A stretch of 64,000 nt of DNA from Flavobacterium sp. SUN046 (GCF_028867965.1 NZ_JAPQNT010000002.1:248001-312000), one strand, 5' to 3'; counted from the first letter of the stretch, positions 9,000 through 18,647 are shown. The notes: generated by a model not told the origin, from the letters alone. Numbers and translations are program-made.

Positions 9000-10874
9000 A
9001 TGAAAAATTTACAACTATATATTTTTATTTTGTTTTTGGGCTTAAGCAGTTTTGCACAACCAAAACCTTCGCTAAAAAATGCCAATCATCTTTTTGTCAA
9101 TCGTTCCTACGTTGATGCAGCAAAAATGTATGAAACATTAAAGCCATCTCAAGAAGTTCTTCAAAATTTAGGTGATTGTTATTATTATAATTCTCAAATG
9201 GATTTTGCTGTAAAAAATTACGGACAATTATTCTTTTCTTTTAAAGATAGTTTGAAATCTGAATCTTATTTTAAATATGCTAATGCTTTAAAAGGCGCTA
9301 ACGACTACGAAAAAGCAGATGTCATAATGAGTGAATATCTAAAATATCAAGTAAATACTAAAAAATTTATTGAAAATTTAGATAATATTGTGCCTTATGA
9401 TTATGAAATTCAATTAATGGCAAAAAGTATTTCTAATGGAGATTTCGGAATGTCTTTTTTTGGAGATAAAGTTGTTTTTGCTTCGCTAAGAAGTACCGAT
9501 AAACCTATTTTTAATTGGAATCAGAAGCCATATTTAGATTTATACGAAGCTACAATATCTAAAGATGGATTACTTGAAAACATAAAACCTTTTTCGGATA
9601 AAATTAATACCAAAACCCATGAAAGTGATGCAACGTTTTCTGCAGATGGAAAAACAATGTATTTTAGTAGAACCAATTCTAAACGAGTAAAAATTGGTGA
9701 AGAAAAAGTGGCTACGGTTAAAATATTTAAAGCAGAATTTGTCAATAACGAATGGACGAACGTAATTGAAATGCCTTTTTCAAATGATATGTATTCTACC
9801 GAACATCCTTTTTTAACTAAAGATGGGAAAAAATTATATTTTGCAAGTGATATGCCGGGAACATTGGGTTCGATGGATCTTTATTCTGTTGATATTAATT
9901 CCGATGGAACTTACACAACGCCCAAAAATCTTGGTGATGTAATCAATACAATTCATAGAGAACAATTTCCGTTTTTGACTGAAGATGGTACGTTATATTT
10001 TGCTTCCGATGGTCATGAAGGCCTTGGCGGATTAGATATTTTCATGAGTAAAATGTACAATGATGTTTTTGTAAAACCTTTGAATTTAGGAAAAACTATA
10101 AACAGTAATTTAGATGATTTTGGATATGTTTTAGATGAAAAAGCGAATAAAGGATACTTATCATCCAATAGAAAAGGTTCTGATAATTTATACAGTTTTA
10201 TCAGAAAAGAAAATGAAAGACGATTCTTAGTTGAAGGCGATGTAAAAGATAAAACAACTAAAGATTTATTACCTGGAACCACAGTTACGTTATATGACGA
10301 AGACAATAAATTGGTCGGACAAATGGTAGTAGGTTCCAAAGCTGAATATTTCTTTAATACACGTCCGAATAAGAAATATAGAGTAGAAGCAATTAGAGAT
10401 TTTTACATTCCAAGTAACGTCGAATTTACTACAAATGACGAAGGAAAAGCAAGATTTACAATCGAATTACAAGTCGAATCTTATGACGATGCTGAAGATA
10501 TCGTAGTTACCAAAAATGACGGCTATGTTTATATTGAATTAGAAAACATCTATTTTGATTTGAACAAATGGAATATTAAAGAACAAGCATCTAAAATTCT
10601 AGATGTTTTAGTTGGATTATTGAATAAATACCCATTGATGGAAGTTCAAATTGGTGCTCACACAGATTCAAGAGCCTCAGAAATGTATAATTTGATTTTA
10701 TCAAATAATAGAGCTGCATCAACATTAGAATATCTAGTAAACAAAGGAATTGATAGAAAAAGACTCCGTTCTAAAGGCTATGGAGAAAGTGTTCCATTAG
10801 TAAAATGTGGCGATAAATGTACCGAAGCTGAGCATTCTATAAACAGACGATGTGAGTTTAGAGTATTGAAATAG
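9000..10874 (+). CDS. OmpA family protein with PD40/WD40-like propeller and N-terminal TPR-like region
   Basis: The start chosen is the ATG at 9000 (MKNLQLYIFILFLGLSSFAQ), which gives a clean signal peptide; the in-frame ATG at 8964 overlaps the preceding gene and lacks one. About 624 residues. Order: signal peptide, alpha-helical TPR-like segment (about 25-130), PD40-type beta-propeller repeats with motifs such as DGKTMYFSRT, DGKKLYFASD and DGTLYFASDG (about 150-400), a carboxypeptidase-like beta-sandwich (about 410-490), and an OmpA C-terminal domain (IYFDLNKWNIK ... AHTDSRA ... RLRSKGYGES ... INRRCEFRV) that should bind peptidoglycan. This is the third gene of the adhesin / PorP-SprF / OmpA trio common beside T9SS type B substrates, and it probably anchors the complex to the cell wall. 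Confidence 0.88.
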   Translation: MKNLQLYIFILFLGLSSFAQPKPSLKNANHLFVNRSYVDAAKMYETLKPSQEVLQNLGDCYYYNSQMDFAVKNYGQLFFSFKDSLKSESYFKYANALKGANDYEKADVIMSEYLKYQVNTKKFIENLDNIVPYDYEIQLMAKSISNGDFGMSFFGDKVVFASLRSTDKPIFNWNQKPYLDLYEATISKDGLLENIKPFSDKINTKTHESDATFSADGKTMYFSRTNSKRVKIGEEKVATVKIFKAEFVNNEWTNVIEMPFSNDMYSTEHPFLTKDGKKLYFASDMPGTLGSMDLYSVDINSDGTYTTPKNLGDVINTIHREQFPFLTEDGTLYFASDGHEGLGGLDIFMSKMYNDVFVKPLNLGKTINSNLDDFGYVLDEKANKGYLSSNRKGSDNLYSFIRKENERRFLVEGDVKDKTTKDLLPGTTVTLYDEDNKLVGQMVVGSKAEYFFNTRPNKKYRVEAIRDFYIPSNVEFTTNDEGKARFTIELQVESYDDAEDIVVTKNDGYVYIELENIYFDLNKWNIKEQASKILDVLVGLLNKYPLMEVQIGAHTDSRASEMYNLILSNNRAASTLEYLVNKGIDRKRLRSKGYGESVPLVKCGDKCTEAEHSINRRCEFRVLK

Positions 10875-10880
10875 AAATAA

Positions 10881-10915
10881 AAAAAGCCAGTTTAATTTAA
10901 AAAAAACTGGCTTTT
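10881..10915. terminator. Bidirectional rho-independent terminator
   Basis: Inverted repeat AAAAAGCCAGTTT ... AAACTGGCTTTTT with an A-rich loop, between the convergent OmpA-family gene and the E1 dehydrogenase gene. The runs of A and T at the two ends let it serve both strands. Confidence 0.9.
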
Positions 10916-10918
10916 TGA

Positions 10919-13321
10919 TTAGTATAAACTTTTAAATTTAGTTGGATTGGCTTCACTCATAATTGCATAAACTTTTTCAAAAATATCCTCTATAGATGGT
11001 TTTGAAAAATAATCACCATCGGTTCCATAAGCTGGACGATGTGGCTTGGAAGCTAACGTTTGCGGAGCACTATCTAAATAATTATATCCTTTTTGTACTT
11101 CTATTATTTCTTGTAAAATATAAGCACTTGCACCACCAGGAACATCTTCATCAATTACTAATAAACGATTGGTTTTTTCTAAACTTTTTACAATATCATG
11201 ATTGATGTCAAATGGTAATAACGATTGAACATCAATAATTTCGCAATTAATTCCAACGGTTTCTAACTCTTTTGCAGCTTGTTCTACCAACCTTAAAGTC
11301 GAACCATAAGAAACCAACGTAATATCATTTCCTTCTTTAATAGTTTCAACAACACCAATTGCAGTTTTAAATTCTCCTAAATTGGTTGGCATTTTTTCTT
11401 TCAAACGGTAACCATTCAAACATTCTACAACCAATGCTGGTTCATCTTTTTCAAGTAACGTATTATAAAATCCAGCTGCTTTAGTCATATTTCTTGGAAC
11501 CAAAACATGAATTCCACGAATTGCATTGATGATCATTCCCATTGGTGAACCCGAATGCCAAACGCCTTCTAAACGGTGTCCACGAGTTCTAATTATTAAC
11601 GGTGCTTTTTGTCTTCCAGCGGTTCTATATTGAAGTGTTGCTAAATCATCACTCATAATTTGAATAGCATACAATAAGTAATCTAAATATTGAATTTCTG
11701 CAATTGGTTTTAATCCACGCATCGCCATTCCAATTCCTTGTCCGAGAATTGTAGCTTCACGAATTCCGACATCGGCAACACGAAGTTCTCCGTATTTTTC
11801 TTGCATACCTTCCAAACCTTGGTTAACATCTCCAATATTTCCGGCATCTTCTCCAAAAATTAAACTTTCTGGATATTTTGTAAAAATAGCATCAAAGTTA
11901 TCTCTCAAAACCAAACGCGCATCAACTTCTTCTGCTGATTCGTCATAAGTTGGAGCCACTTCTTTAGAACTCAATACACTTTTATCGGATTCAGAAAATA
12001 AATGAGAACTGAATTTTGGTTGGATGTTATTTATATAATTGGTAATCCAAGAAGCTAATTGCGGTTGACTAGTTTCATTAATAATCATTCGCAATACTTT
12101 GCGAGCAGTTACTAAAATATCTTTGCGAATAGGCTCTTTTATCGATGCTAAATCATTTGCTATTTTTTCAATAAAAACTTTATTTTCACTTTGTGAAGCA
12201 ATGTTGTTTATCAAATCAACCAATTCTTTTTGTTCGTCTTTCATTGGTGTTACGAACGCCGTCCAAGCTACTTTTTTACCTTCTAAAACGTCTTTTTTAG
12301 CTTGATTGTCGATTTCATCTAATTCGTCGGCTGTTGCCAAATTATTTTCAATTAACCAAGAACGCATTTGTGACAAACAGTCAAATTCAGTTTCCCAAGC
12401 TAGTCGTTCAGAATTTTTATAACGCTCATGACTTCCTGAAGTAGAATGTCCTTGTGGTTGTGTCAGTTCTTGAACATGTATTAAAACTGGAACGTGTTCT
12501 TCACGAGCAATGGCTGCTGCTTTTTCATAAGTTGAAACCAAATTAGGATAATTCCAACCTTTTACAGTCATGATTTCATATCCATTGGCATTTTCATCAC
12601 GTTGGAAACCTTTTAAGATTTCCGAAATATTTTCTTTTGTAGTTTGGTGTCTTGCATGTACTGAAATTCCGTATTCGTCATCCCAAACACTCATTACCAT
12701 TGGCACTTGTAAAACGCCTGCAGCATTGATGGTTTCAAAAAACAAACCTTCAGATGTTGACGCGTTTCCAATGGTTCCCCAAGCAACTTCATTTCCTTTT
12801 TCGGAGAAATTCGTTTGATTTATTCCTGATACGTTTCTATATATTTTTGAAGCTTGTGCCAAACCTAACAAACGTGGCATTTGTCCAGCAGTTGGAGAAA
12901 TATCGGCACTTGAATTTTTTTGTTTTGTTAAATTATTCCAATTTCCATTTTCGTCAAGCGAATGCGTTGCAAAGTGACCGCCCATTTGACGACCAGCGCT
13001 CATTGGATCAAAATTAATATCAGTATGACCATACAATCCGGCAAAGAATTGTTCAATGTTCATAGCACCAATTGCCATCATAAACGTTTGGTCACGGTAA
13101 TATCCCGAACGGAAATCACCATTTTTAAAGGCTTTGGCTAATGCTAATTGAGGCACTTCTTTTCCGTCACCAAAAATTCCGAATTTGGCTTTACCAGTAA
13201 GCACTTCGCGTCTTCCTAATAAACTGCATTCACGGCTGATTGTGGCAATTTTATAATCGTTTAAAACTTCGGCTTTAAAATCTTCAAAAGTAATTTCGAC
13301 TTTGGTTTGTGTTTCGGTCAT
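10919..13321 (-). CDS. Fused 2-oxoacid dehydrogenase E1 component, alpha and beta subunits
   Basis: 800 residues. The first ~400 resemble the thiamine-diphosphate-binding E1 alpha subunit and residues ~455-800 the E1 beta subunit (RVADVGIREATILGQGIGMA, SGSPMGMIINAIRGIHVLVP, DVQSLLPFD). Such fusions in Bacteroidetes are annotated as the E1 of a branched-chain or related 2-oxoacid dehydrogenase complex, which decarboxylates the 2-oxoacid and passes the acyl group to E2. The thiamine motif is unusual: where the family has GDGxTSEG ... NN it reads GNASTSEG (Asn186) ... DD (214-215), a reciprocal Asp/Asn exchange at the same spacing. No E2 or E3 gene is nearby. A TAnnTTTG-type box lies just upstream on the minus strand at 13348-13355. 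The exact substrate cannot be told from the sequence. Confidence 0.85.
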   Translation of the reverse strand: MTETQTKVEITFEDFKAEVLNDYKIATISRECSLLGRREVLTGKAKFGIFGDGKEVPQLALAKAFKNGDFRSGYYRDQTFMMAIGAMNIEQFFAGLYGHTDINFDPMSAGRQMGGHFATHSLDENGNWNNLTKQKNSSADISPTAGQMPRLLGLAQASKIYRNVSGINQTNFSEKGNEVAWGTIGNASTSEGLFFETINAAGVLQVPMVMSVWDDEYGISVHARHQTTKENISEILKGFQRDENANGYEIMTVKGWNYPNLVSTYEKAAAIAREEHVPVLIHVQELTQPQGHSTSGSHERYKNSERLAWETEFDCLSQMRSWLIENNLATADELDEIDNQAKKDVLEGKKVAWTAFVTPMKDEQKELVDLINNIASQSENKVFIEKIANDLASIKEPIRKDILVTARKVLRMIINETSQPQLASWITNYINNIQPKFSSHLFSESDKSVLSSKEVAPTYDESAEEVDARLVLRDNFDAIFTKYPESLIFGEDAGNIGDVNQGLEGMQEKYGELRVADVGIREATILGQGIGMAMRGLKPIAEIQYLDYLLYAIQIMSDDLATLQYRTAGRQKAPLIIRTRGHRLEGVWHSGSPMGMIINAIRGIHVLVPRNMTKAAGFYNTLLEKDEPALVVECLNGYRLKEKMPTNLGEFKTAIGVVETIKEGNDITLVSYGSTLRLVEQAAKELETVGINCEIIDVQSLLPFDINHDIVKSLEKTNRLLVIDEDVPGGASAYILQEIIEVQKGYNYLDSAPQTLASKPHRPAYGTDGDYFSKPSIEDIFEKVYAIMSEANPTKFKSLY

Positions 13322-13347
13322 AACTGAACTAGAATTTCTTAATGAAA

Positions 13348-13355
13348 CAAATTTA
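13348..13355 (-). promoter_or_regulatory. -7 promoter box of the E1 dehydrogenase gene
   Basis: On the minus strand the sequence is TAAATTTG, matching the Bacteroidetes TAnnTTTG -7 element, about 27 bp before the ATG at 13321. No TTG -33 element is seen at the expected distance, so this is a partial match. Confidence 0.4.
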
Positions 13356-13508
13356 ATGAAAAACTCCTAATAATTGTAATTCTTTGAAAAAAATATAATT
13401 TAATTATTGACAATGAAAACCTTTATATCTACTATAAAAATAGTATATACTCGTAAATAATGAGTTTTACTTATTGAATTATTAATAAAAGATGTTATTT
13501 TTTGAATT

Positions 13509-16310
13509 TTAAAACCATTTTCGAGTAAATAAACCAATCAATGAATGTGGAGAAAATGCTACAATAAAACGTATTTTTTCAGCATATTTTGTTTGAGCAA
13601 CTTCCCAACCATTATTAGAATAAACAGGGAAATACAATTCAAAATAATCGGTAACTAAATTCAATCGGATGCCACTATCATAAACAAAACGAGCATTTTC
13701 TTGTTTGTTTTTCATAAAACCTAAATCGCTGTAGACTTCAATCCAATTCCAAATATTAAAACTTCCGTTAACAGCTGTAAGCCATTGATTTGCATACGGA
13801 TTAATTAATTTAGATTTGAATCCGCCTTCAGCCTGAATGTATTGCTGACTGAAAATTCCAGTACTTTCTGAACGTCCTAAATAATTGTAATCAAATAAAT
13901 AATCGGTTGGGCGATCTATTGCAAAACTGAAATAATTGGTTTCGGTTTTATTAAAAATAAATGCACCTGCATATAATCGTAAATTGACTTGTCGGTTATC
14001 ATCAAAAAGTCTTCTAAAACTTATACTCGTTGATAGTTTTGAAAATTTAGAAGCCAATTGAAAATCGGTTGAGTAACCAAAATGTTTGGTAATTTCGGTT
14101 CTACTATTATTATATCGTGCATTAAAAATGGAATAATTTCCTTCTAAATTATTTTTTACAAACACACTCGGCTCACGATTTACATATACTTGTCTAAAAG
14201 TTAAACTCTTAAAATGGTTGTCACGATAATCATTTTCTCGAAACCTAAAAATGACATAAGGATTTATTTTTTTGTAAAAAGCATCAGGTGCATAATGGTA
14301 ATTTTCACCACTCAAACCATAACGAATATTGAACATTTTACTATCGCGATTGAACTGATTTACTGATACCGAAAAACGACCTGAAAATGAACTAGTTTTG
14401 GTAGAATAGGATGGAGTAATGTCAAAATTAAACGGTTTGTCTAAAATTGTTTTGTTGTGAAAACGCATTCCGGGAATGAAACCGTCATAAAAATTATATT
14501 CTAATGTTGGAACATACAAAATTTGATTGTAATTAGGATCTTCCAAATCTTTCATAAAATTGAACTTGATGGGTTTGTTACTCAAACGAAATGATTTCAG
14601 CGATTTCCAATTGTTTCTTTGGTTGTATTCGGGAACAATATTTTTGTAATTAATTACGATTTTGTCGGCATCATATCGTTTAAACGTATAAATACTGTCT
14701 GTTTTTACATTGTCAATCCATTCTTTAAAAACAATTTGATTTTTTTTAATTCCGTAAATCGGAATTGGAACATTAACATCAGTTTTGTTTTTTAAACTAA
14801 ATGAAACACTATCAGTTGTTTTAGTAACGTTATCAAATTTATAATCAATAATTTTTCTAGAATTTATAATTGTATTGAAAAACCAATCTGTTTTTTTAGA
14901 AGAAGCATTCTGAATTAAATTTTTAAAATAATCACTATCCGATTGATTTTTAATTGAATATGCTATAAATTCTGCAATGCTATTTTTTAATTTTTCTTCG
15001 CCAATATAATCAGATAAATACCTAAAACTTAATCCTGCTCGGTATTTAGAAGCAATTTTTTCGTTAAATTTTATCAACGTATTTTTAGGATCGCCAAGTG
15101 GTTGATCTAAATTTTTACGCGCCATTAACATATAAAAATAGCTGTATTGTTCATTAAAATCTAATGAAACTAAATTGTATCCGCGAAGAATTCCCAATCG
15201 TTCAATTGAACCCATCATTTTGACTTTCGGATAGTATTCGTCTATATATTTCATCATATAATAGACCTGAATGGCATCATAAATCCAGTTGTCTTTTCGA
15301 GAATCAAGTTGCAAAGTAGTTTTTAAATAATTGTTCAAATAGGTTTTTAAAAACTTCAATTCGTAGATAAAATCATCTGGAAACGGACTAATAAATGAAG
15401 GTAATTGATTCAATCCATAAAACGGATTTTGCTCATAATCTAACTGCGAAACAGTGATTTTAGGTTTTGGATAGTTGCCTAAATTGTCTGAAACATAATT
15501 AATTACTTTGTCAACAATGATGGCTTTATTGATATCACTAACTTTTTTATCTTCTAAATTTGTAGTTACATCTAAATTTTCATTTTTAAAACTCAAAAAA
15601 GAAACCTTTTTTTCAAAAAACAAATTTACAATTAGTTGATTTTTACCAGAAAAAAAGTACGTATTATTTTCTTTATTAATTAGTGGTAAGTCACTTATAA
15701 TTTGATGTTCAGCAGCGCTTGAAATTTGTAAATCAATATCAAATAATGCATTGGGCGCATCATCAATATTTAGATTTGAATATTTTATAAAAGTTTTGTT
15801 TTTATAAATAGAAGGTGTTAAAAACCAATTCTTTAAAGCTATATTTCCATTAGAATTATAGCCATACTTGGTAAATTTATCATCTGGAATTTTCACAAAA
15901 TACGACAGTACAAATGTTGCTTTTTGTCCGGGAAATAATTTATTTTTTAATTGAAATTCAACCAAATCTGGAAATCCATCAGGACGTTTCCATGATAACA
16001 ATGATTTGTTAGTATCAATTATTGTAATTGTGTTGGTGTTTCCACGTTCTTTTTCGGTTGCTAAATGAAAACTTCTTACATATTCGTCAGAAAATCGTTC
16101 TCCTAATGGTGTATTTTTATTTGAATATGCATTGTTCCAATCGTTTAAAACAATACTCGATAACGTATCATTTGATTGATTGTAGTAAGTTAGTTCTTGA
16201 TAAACATTCAGAATTTTCTTTTCATTATTCACTTCAACTATCATTTTAGAATGATGTTGTGCATAAGTCATTAGAGAAAATAAAAAAACTATGTAGGTTA
16301 TTTTTTTCAA
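13509..16310 (-). CDS. Outer-membrane beta-barrel protein with degenerate M1-aminopeptidase-like domain
   Basis: 933 residues starting at a TTG codon. That start overlaps the upstream gene's stop as TTGA and yields a good signal peptide ending near MTYAQ. Residues ~20-500 resemble M1 aminopeptidases: an N-terminal beta-sandwich, then a helical region with WIYDAIQVYYMMKYIDEYYP in the place of the W-NEG-A-Y helix. The zinc motif is absent: at the HEXXH position the sequence reads YELKF (316-320), and the following Glu ligand position holds Asp. From about residue 590 to the end the protein is built of beta-strands like a surface-antigen/BamA-type barrel, ending in the aromatic residue Phe (TRKWF). 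It is the last gene of an overlapping operon with an MBOAT acyltransferase and an SGNH-like protein. I infer a non-catalytic periplasmic domain tethered to an outer-membrane barrel; its role is unknown. Confidence 0.65.
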   Translation of the reverse strand: MKKITYIVFLFSLMTYAQHHSKMIVEVNNEKKILNVYQELTYYNQSNDTLSSIVLNDWNNAYSNKNTPLGERFSDEYVRSFHLATEKERGNTNTITIIDTNKSLLSWKRPDGFPDLVEFQLKNKLFPGQKATFVLSYFVKIPDDKFTKYGYNSNGNIALKNWFLTPSIYKNKTFIKYSNLNIDDAPNALFDIDLQISSAAEHQIISDLPLINKENNTYFFSGKNQLIVNLFFEKKVSFLSFKNENLDVTTNLEDKKVSDINKAIIVDKVINYVSDNLGNYPKPKITVSQLDYEQNPFYGLNQLPSFISPFPDDFIYELKFLKTYLNNYLKTTLQLDSRKDNWIYDAIQVYYMMKYIDEYYPKVKMMGSIERLGILRGYNLVSLDFNEQYSYFYMLMARKNLDQPLGDPKNTLIKFNEKIASKYRAGLSFRYLSDYIGEEKLKNSIAEFIAYSIKNQSDSDYFKNLIQNASSKKTDWFFNTIINSRKIIDYKFDNVTKTTDSVSFSLKNKTDVNVPIPIYGIKKNQIVFKEWIDNVKTDSIYTFKRYDADKIVINYKNIVPEYNQRNNWKSLKSFRLSNKPIKFNFMKDLEDPNYNQILYVPTLEYNFYDGFIPGMRFHNKTILDKPFNFDITPSYSTKTSSFSGRFSVSVNQFNRDSKMFNIRYGLSGENYHYAPDAFYKKINPYVIFRFRENDYRDNHFKSLTFRQVYVNREPSVFVKNNLEGNYSIFNARYNNSRTEITKHFGYSTDFQLASKFSKLSTSISFRRLFDDNRQVNLRLYAGAFIFNKTETNYFSFAIDRPTDYLFDYNYLGRSESTGIFSQQYIQAEGGFKSKLINPYANQWLTAVNGSFNIWNWIEVYSDLGFMKNKQENARFVYDSGIRLNLVTDYFELYFPVYSNNGWEVAQTKYAEKIRFIVAFSPHSLIGLFTRKWF

Positions 16311-17197
16311 GGTTTAACTTTGGATTTGAATAATGTTTTAAAAACAATTTTTGTAAATTCGATTGCGCCGTCTTTGTTCATGTGTCCGCAGGTCGAAAAA
16401 TATTTGTCGTCGGTTACTGCATTTTCAAATCTACGAATTTCAGGATAGATTAGTTGTAAATGATTGAAATAATCGCGATTAATAGTTTCCATGCACATTG
16501 GCGTTGTCATTGCAATCAAATTAATATTGTTTTTCTTGCAAATGGCTTTAATTTCTTCATACGCTTTATTACGTTTTGGATAATATTTCGATAAATCAGC
16601 TGGAACCATTGGTCGCTCATCAGTCATTAGCGGATAAAATCCTTTATTATCTAAGGCATTTGTTTTTTTGTGAATAGCCGAATTATAAGCTTCTCTGAAT
16701 CCAACTCTTGCGTCATAATGCATATATCTGTAAAACGGAATATAAAGCAATTGATTGTATTCGGGAATATTTTTATAAAAATTTCTAATAGTTTTAGACG
16801 AATGTAAATAAGGCATGAACAGCGAACGAATAGCTTCCGAATGATCGTTAGTATTAATGTTCAAATCGACTTGAAGGATTAGCGTTTTGATTTTATAATT
16901 GCGTTCAAGCATTAGTTGTAACATCAAATTGGATTCTTCTAAACGCGAACGTGTAATTCCAAAATTAAATGTCGAATAACCTTGTTCATTGAAAATTCTT
17001 GGTACAAAATGGTTGTTAACTCGTGATGAACCTAAGAAAACAACATCATAATTTTTGTCTTTAGAATTGTATAAATAATCAATTTTACTTCTTGAATTCG
17101 ATTGCAAATAAATTACAGTGTATGCAACGTCAAGCAAAACCATCGTAATGATTAGAATTGCAAAACTTTTGAGTAAAAAAACACTAAACTGCTTCAT
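16307..17197 (-). CDS. SGNH-like membrane-anchored protein, partner of the MBOAT acyltransferase
   Basis: 296 residues with one N-terminal membrane segment (about 10-30) followed by an extracytoplasmic domain. The motif FLGSSRVNNHFVP (residues 54-66) matches the block I Ser region of SGNH hydrolase-like proteins, and GHMNKDGA near residue 275 sits where the C-terminal His motif is expected. Such proteins pair with MBOAT acyltransferases (compare AlgJ/AlgX with AlgI, DltD with DltB) and carry acyl groups on to the acceptor. Its start overlaps the MBOAT stop by one base (TAATG) and its stop overlaps the next gene's TTG start by four bases, so translational coupling of all three is likely. The acceptor, probably a surface polysaccharide, is not identifiable. 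Confidence 0.7.
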   Translation of the reverse strand: MKQFSVFLLKSFAILIITMVLLDVAYTVIYLQSNSRSKIDYLYNSKDKNYDVVFLGSSRVNNHFVPRIFNEQGYSTFNFGITRSRLEESNLMLQLMLERNYKIKTLILQVDLNINTNDHSEAIRSLFMPYLHSSKTIRNFYKNIPEYNQLLYIPFYRYMHYDARVGFREAYNSAIHKKTNALDNKGFYPLMTDERPMVPADLSKYYPKRNKAYEEIKAICKKNNINLIAMTTPMCMETINRDYFNHLQLIYPEIRRFENAVTDDKYFSTCGHMNKDGAIEFTKIVFKTLFKSKVKP

Positions 17198-18630
17198 TAA
17201 AATTGAAAATAAATAAATTCTTTAATATCTGAAAAAACGCCTAAAGCTAAAATTGCTGCCAAACACAATCCGAGTTTCAACCAACTGTATTTTCCTGAAA
17301 TGGGTTCGATTTTAGTTCGGTTGTTCCATTCTATAAGTACGAATATTAGAACCAAATAGATTAATTCATGACTATAACGTTCGATTCTGAAATATTGTGT
17401 AGAAAAATGCAAATCTTGAAACATTCGTTTGATGTACAAAAAAGCATCGGTTATGGTTTTGGCTCTAAAGAAAATCCATGCCAAACATGTAATTGAAAAC
17501 GTAATCAGAATATTGAATAAAGTTCGGAAAGATTCAAAATCCAATTTCAATGTAAAATCATCTACATTTTTTCGGTTTCTGTTCAAAAGCAATAGCGGTA
17601 AAAAATACAAGGCGTTGATAAATCCCCAAGCCAAATACGTCCAACTTGCGCCATGCCAAAAGCCACTTACGACAAATATTATAAAGGTATTTCGAATTTG
17701 AAACAACTTATTTCCTTTGCTTCCGCCTAATGGAATGTATAGATAATCCCGAAACCACGACGAAAGTGAAATGTGCCATTTGCGCCAAAACTCGGCAATA
17801 TCTCTTGAAAAATAAGGATAATTGAAGTTGCGCAATAAGTCAATTCCGAATAATTTGGAAGTTCCTAAAGCAATATCCGAATAACCCGAAAAGTCACCAT
17901 AAATCTGGAAAGCAAAATAAATCGCACCTAAAACCAATGATAACGAGTTCATTGTTGTGTAATGATTAAAAATTTCATTGGCATAATTCGCACACGAATC
18001 GGCAATCACGACTTTCTTTACTAAACCCCAAACTATTTGATAAATGCCTTCTTTGGCTTTTTCAAATTCAAATTTTCTTCTGACTTTTATTTGAGGTAAT
18101 AAATGTGTTGCTCGTTCGATTGGTCCTGCTACTAGCAACGGAAAGTAACTTACAAATAACGAATAATCAACAAAGTTTTTTTCTGATTTTATTCGTTTGT
18201 AATAAATATCGATGATGTAGGATAATCCGTGAAATGTGTAAAATGATATGCCGACAGGAAGGATTAATTTCAGTAAAATTGGACTTGCCGTTACACCAAA
18301 AGAATGTAATAATTCAGCAAAAGAACTGGCAAAAAAATTGTAATATTTAAAAATACCAAGAAATCCTAAATTGATGGTTATGCAAAGCCAAAGCCACATT
18401 TTGCGTTCGGATTTTGTATGGCTTTTCTCGATTTTCATTGCTGAAACGTAATCCAACAAAGTCGAAAAAACCAATAGAAATAAGAACCGCCAATCCCAAC
18501 ACGAATAGAAATAATAACTCGCTAAAATCAAAATGTAATTCTGATTGATTTTAGATTTATGCCCAACAAACCAATACATTATAAAAACGATTGGTAAAAA
18601 AATGGCAAAATGTAACGAGTTGAAAAACAT
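17197..18630 (-). CDS. MBOAT family O-acyltransferase (AlgI/DltB-like)
   Basis: 477 residues with many membrane-spanning segments. Hallmarks are NFNYPYFSRDIAEFWRKWHISLS (Trp-His at 285-286), SWFRDYLYIPLGGSKGN and the active-site His in SGFWHGASW (His326), all characteristic of the AlgI-like MBOAT family. These enzymes move acyl groups from a cytoplasmic donor across the inner membrane for O-acylation of polysaccharides or other envelope polymers. The start codon is ATG at 18630, 86 bp downstream of a LOG-family gene with a palindromic element between. It is the first gene of the three-gene operon 13509-18630. Confidence 0.92.
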   Translation of the reverse strand: MFFNSLHFAIFLPIVFIMYWFVGHKSKINQNYILILASYYFYSCWDWRFLFLLVFSTLLDYVSAMKIEKSHTKSERKMWLWLCITINLGFLGIFKYYNFFASSFAELLHSFGVTASPILLKLILPVGISFYTFHGLSYIIDIYYKRIKSEKNFVDYSLFVSYFPLLVAGPIERATHLLPQIKVRRKFEFEKAKEGIYQIVWGLVKKVVIADSCANYANEIFNHYTTMNSLSLVLGAIYFAFQIYGDFSGYSDIALGTSKLFGIDLLRNFNYPYFSRDIAEFWRKWHISLSSWFRDYLYIPLGGSKGNKLFQIRNTFIIFVVSGFWHGASWTYLAWGFINALYFLPLLLLNRNRKNVDDFTLKLDFESFRTLFNILITFSITCLAWIFFRAKTITDAFLYIKRMFQDLHFSTQYFRIERYSHELIYLVLIFVLIEWNNRTKIEPISGKYSWLKLGLCLAAILALGVFSDIKEFIYFQF

Positions 18631-18647
18631 AAATCAGAAAAATATTT

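Noticed and set aside
10013..10339. 108-codon minus-strand frame inside the OmpA-family gene
   Set aside because: Shadow of the PD40/OmpA coding frame; no start context or family likeness.
13425..13465. Short inverted repeats (TACTAT...ATAGTA and ACTC...GAGT) before the E1 gene
   Set aside because: Arms of five to six bases in A/T-rich sequence are expected by chance; no stronger signal supports them.
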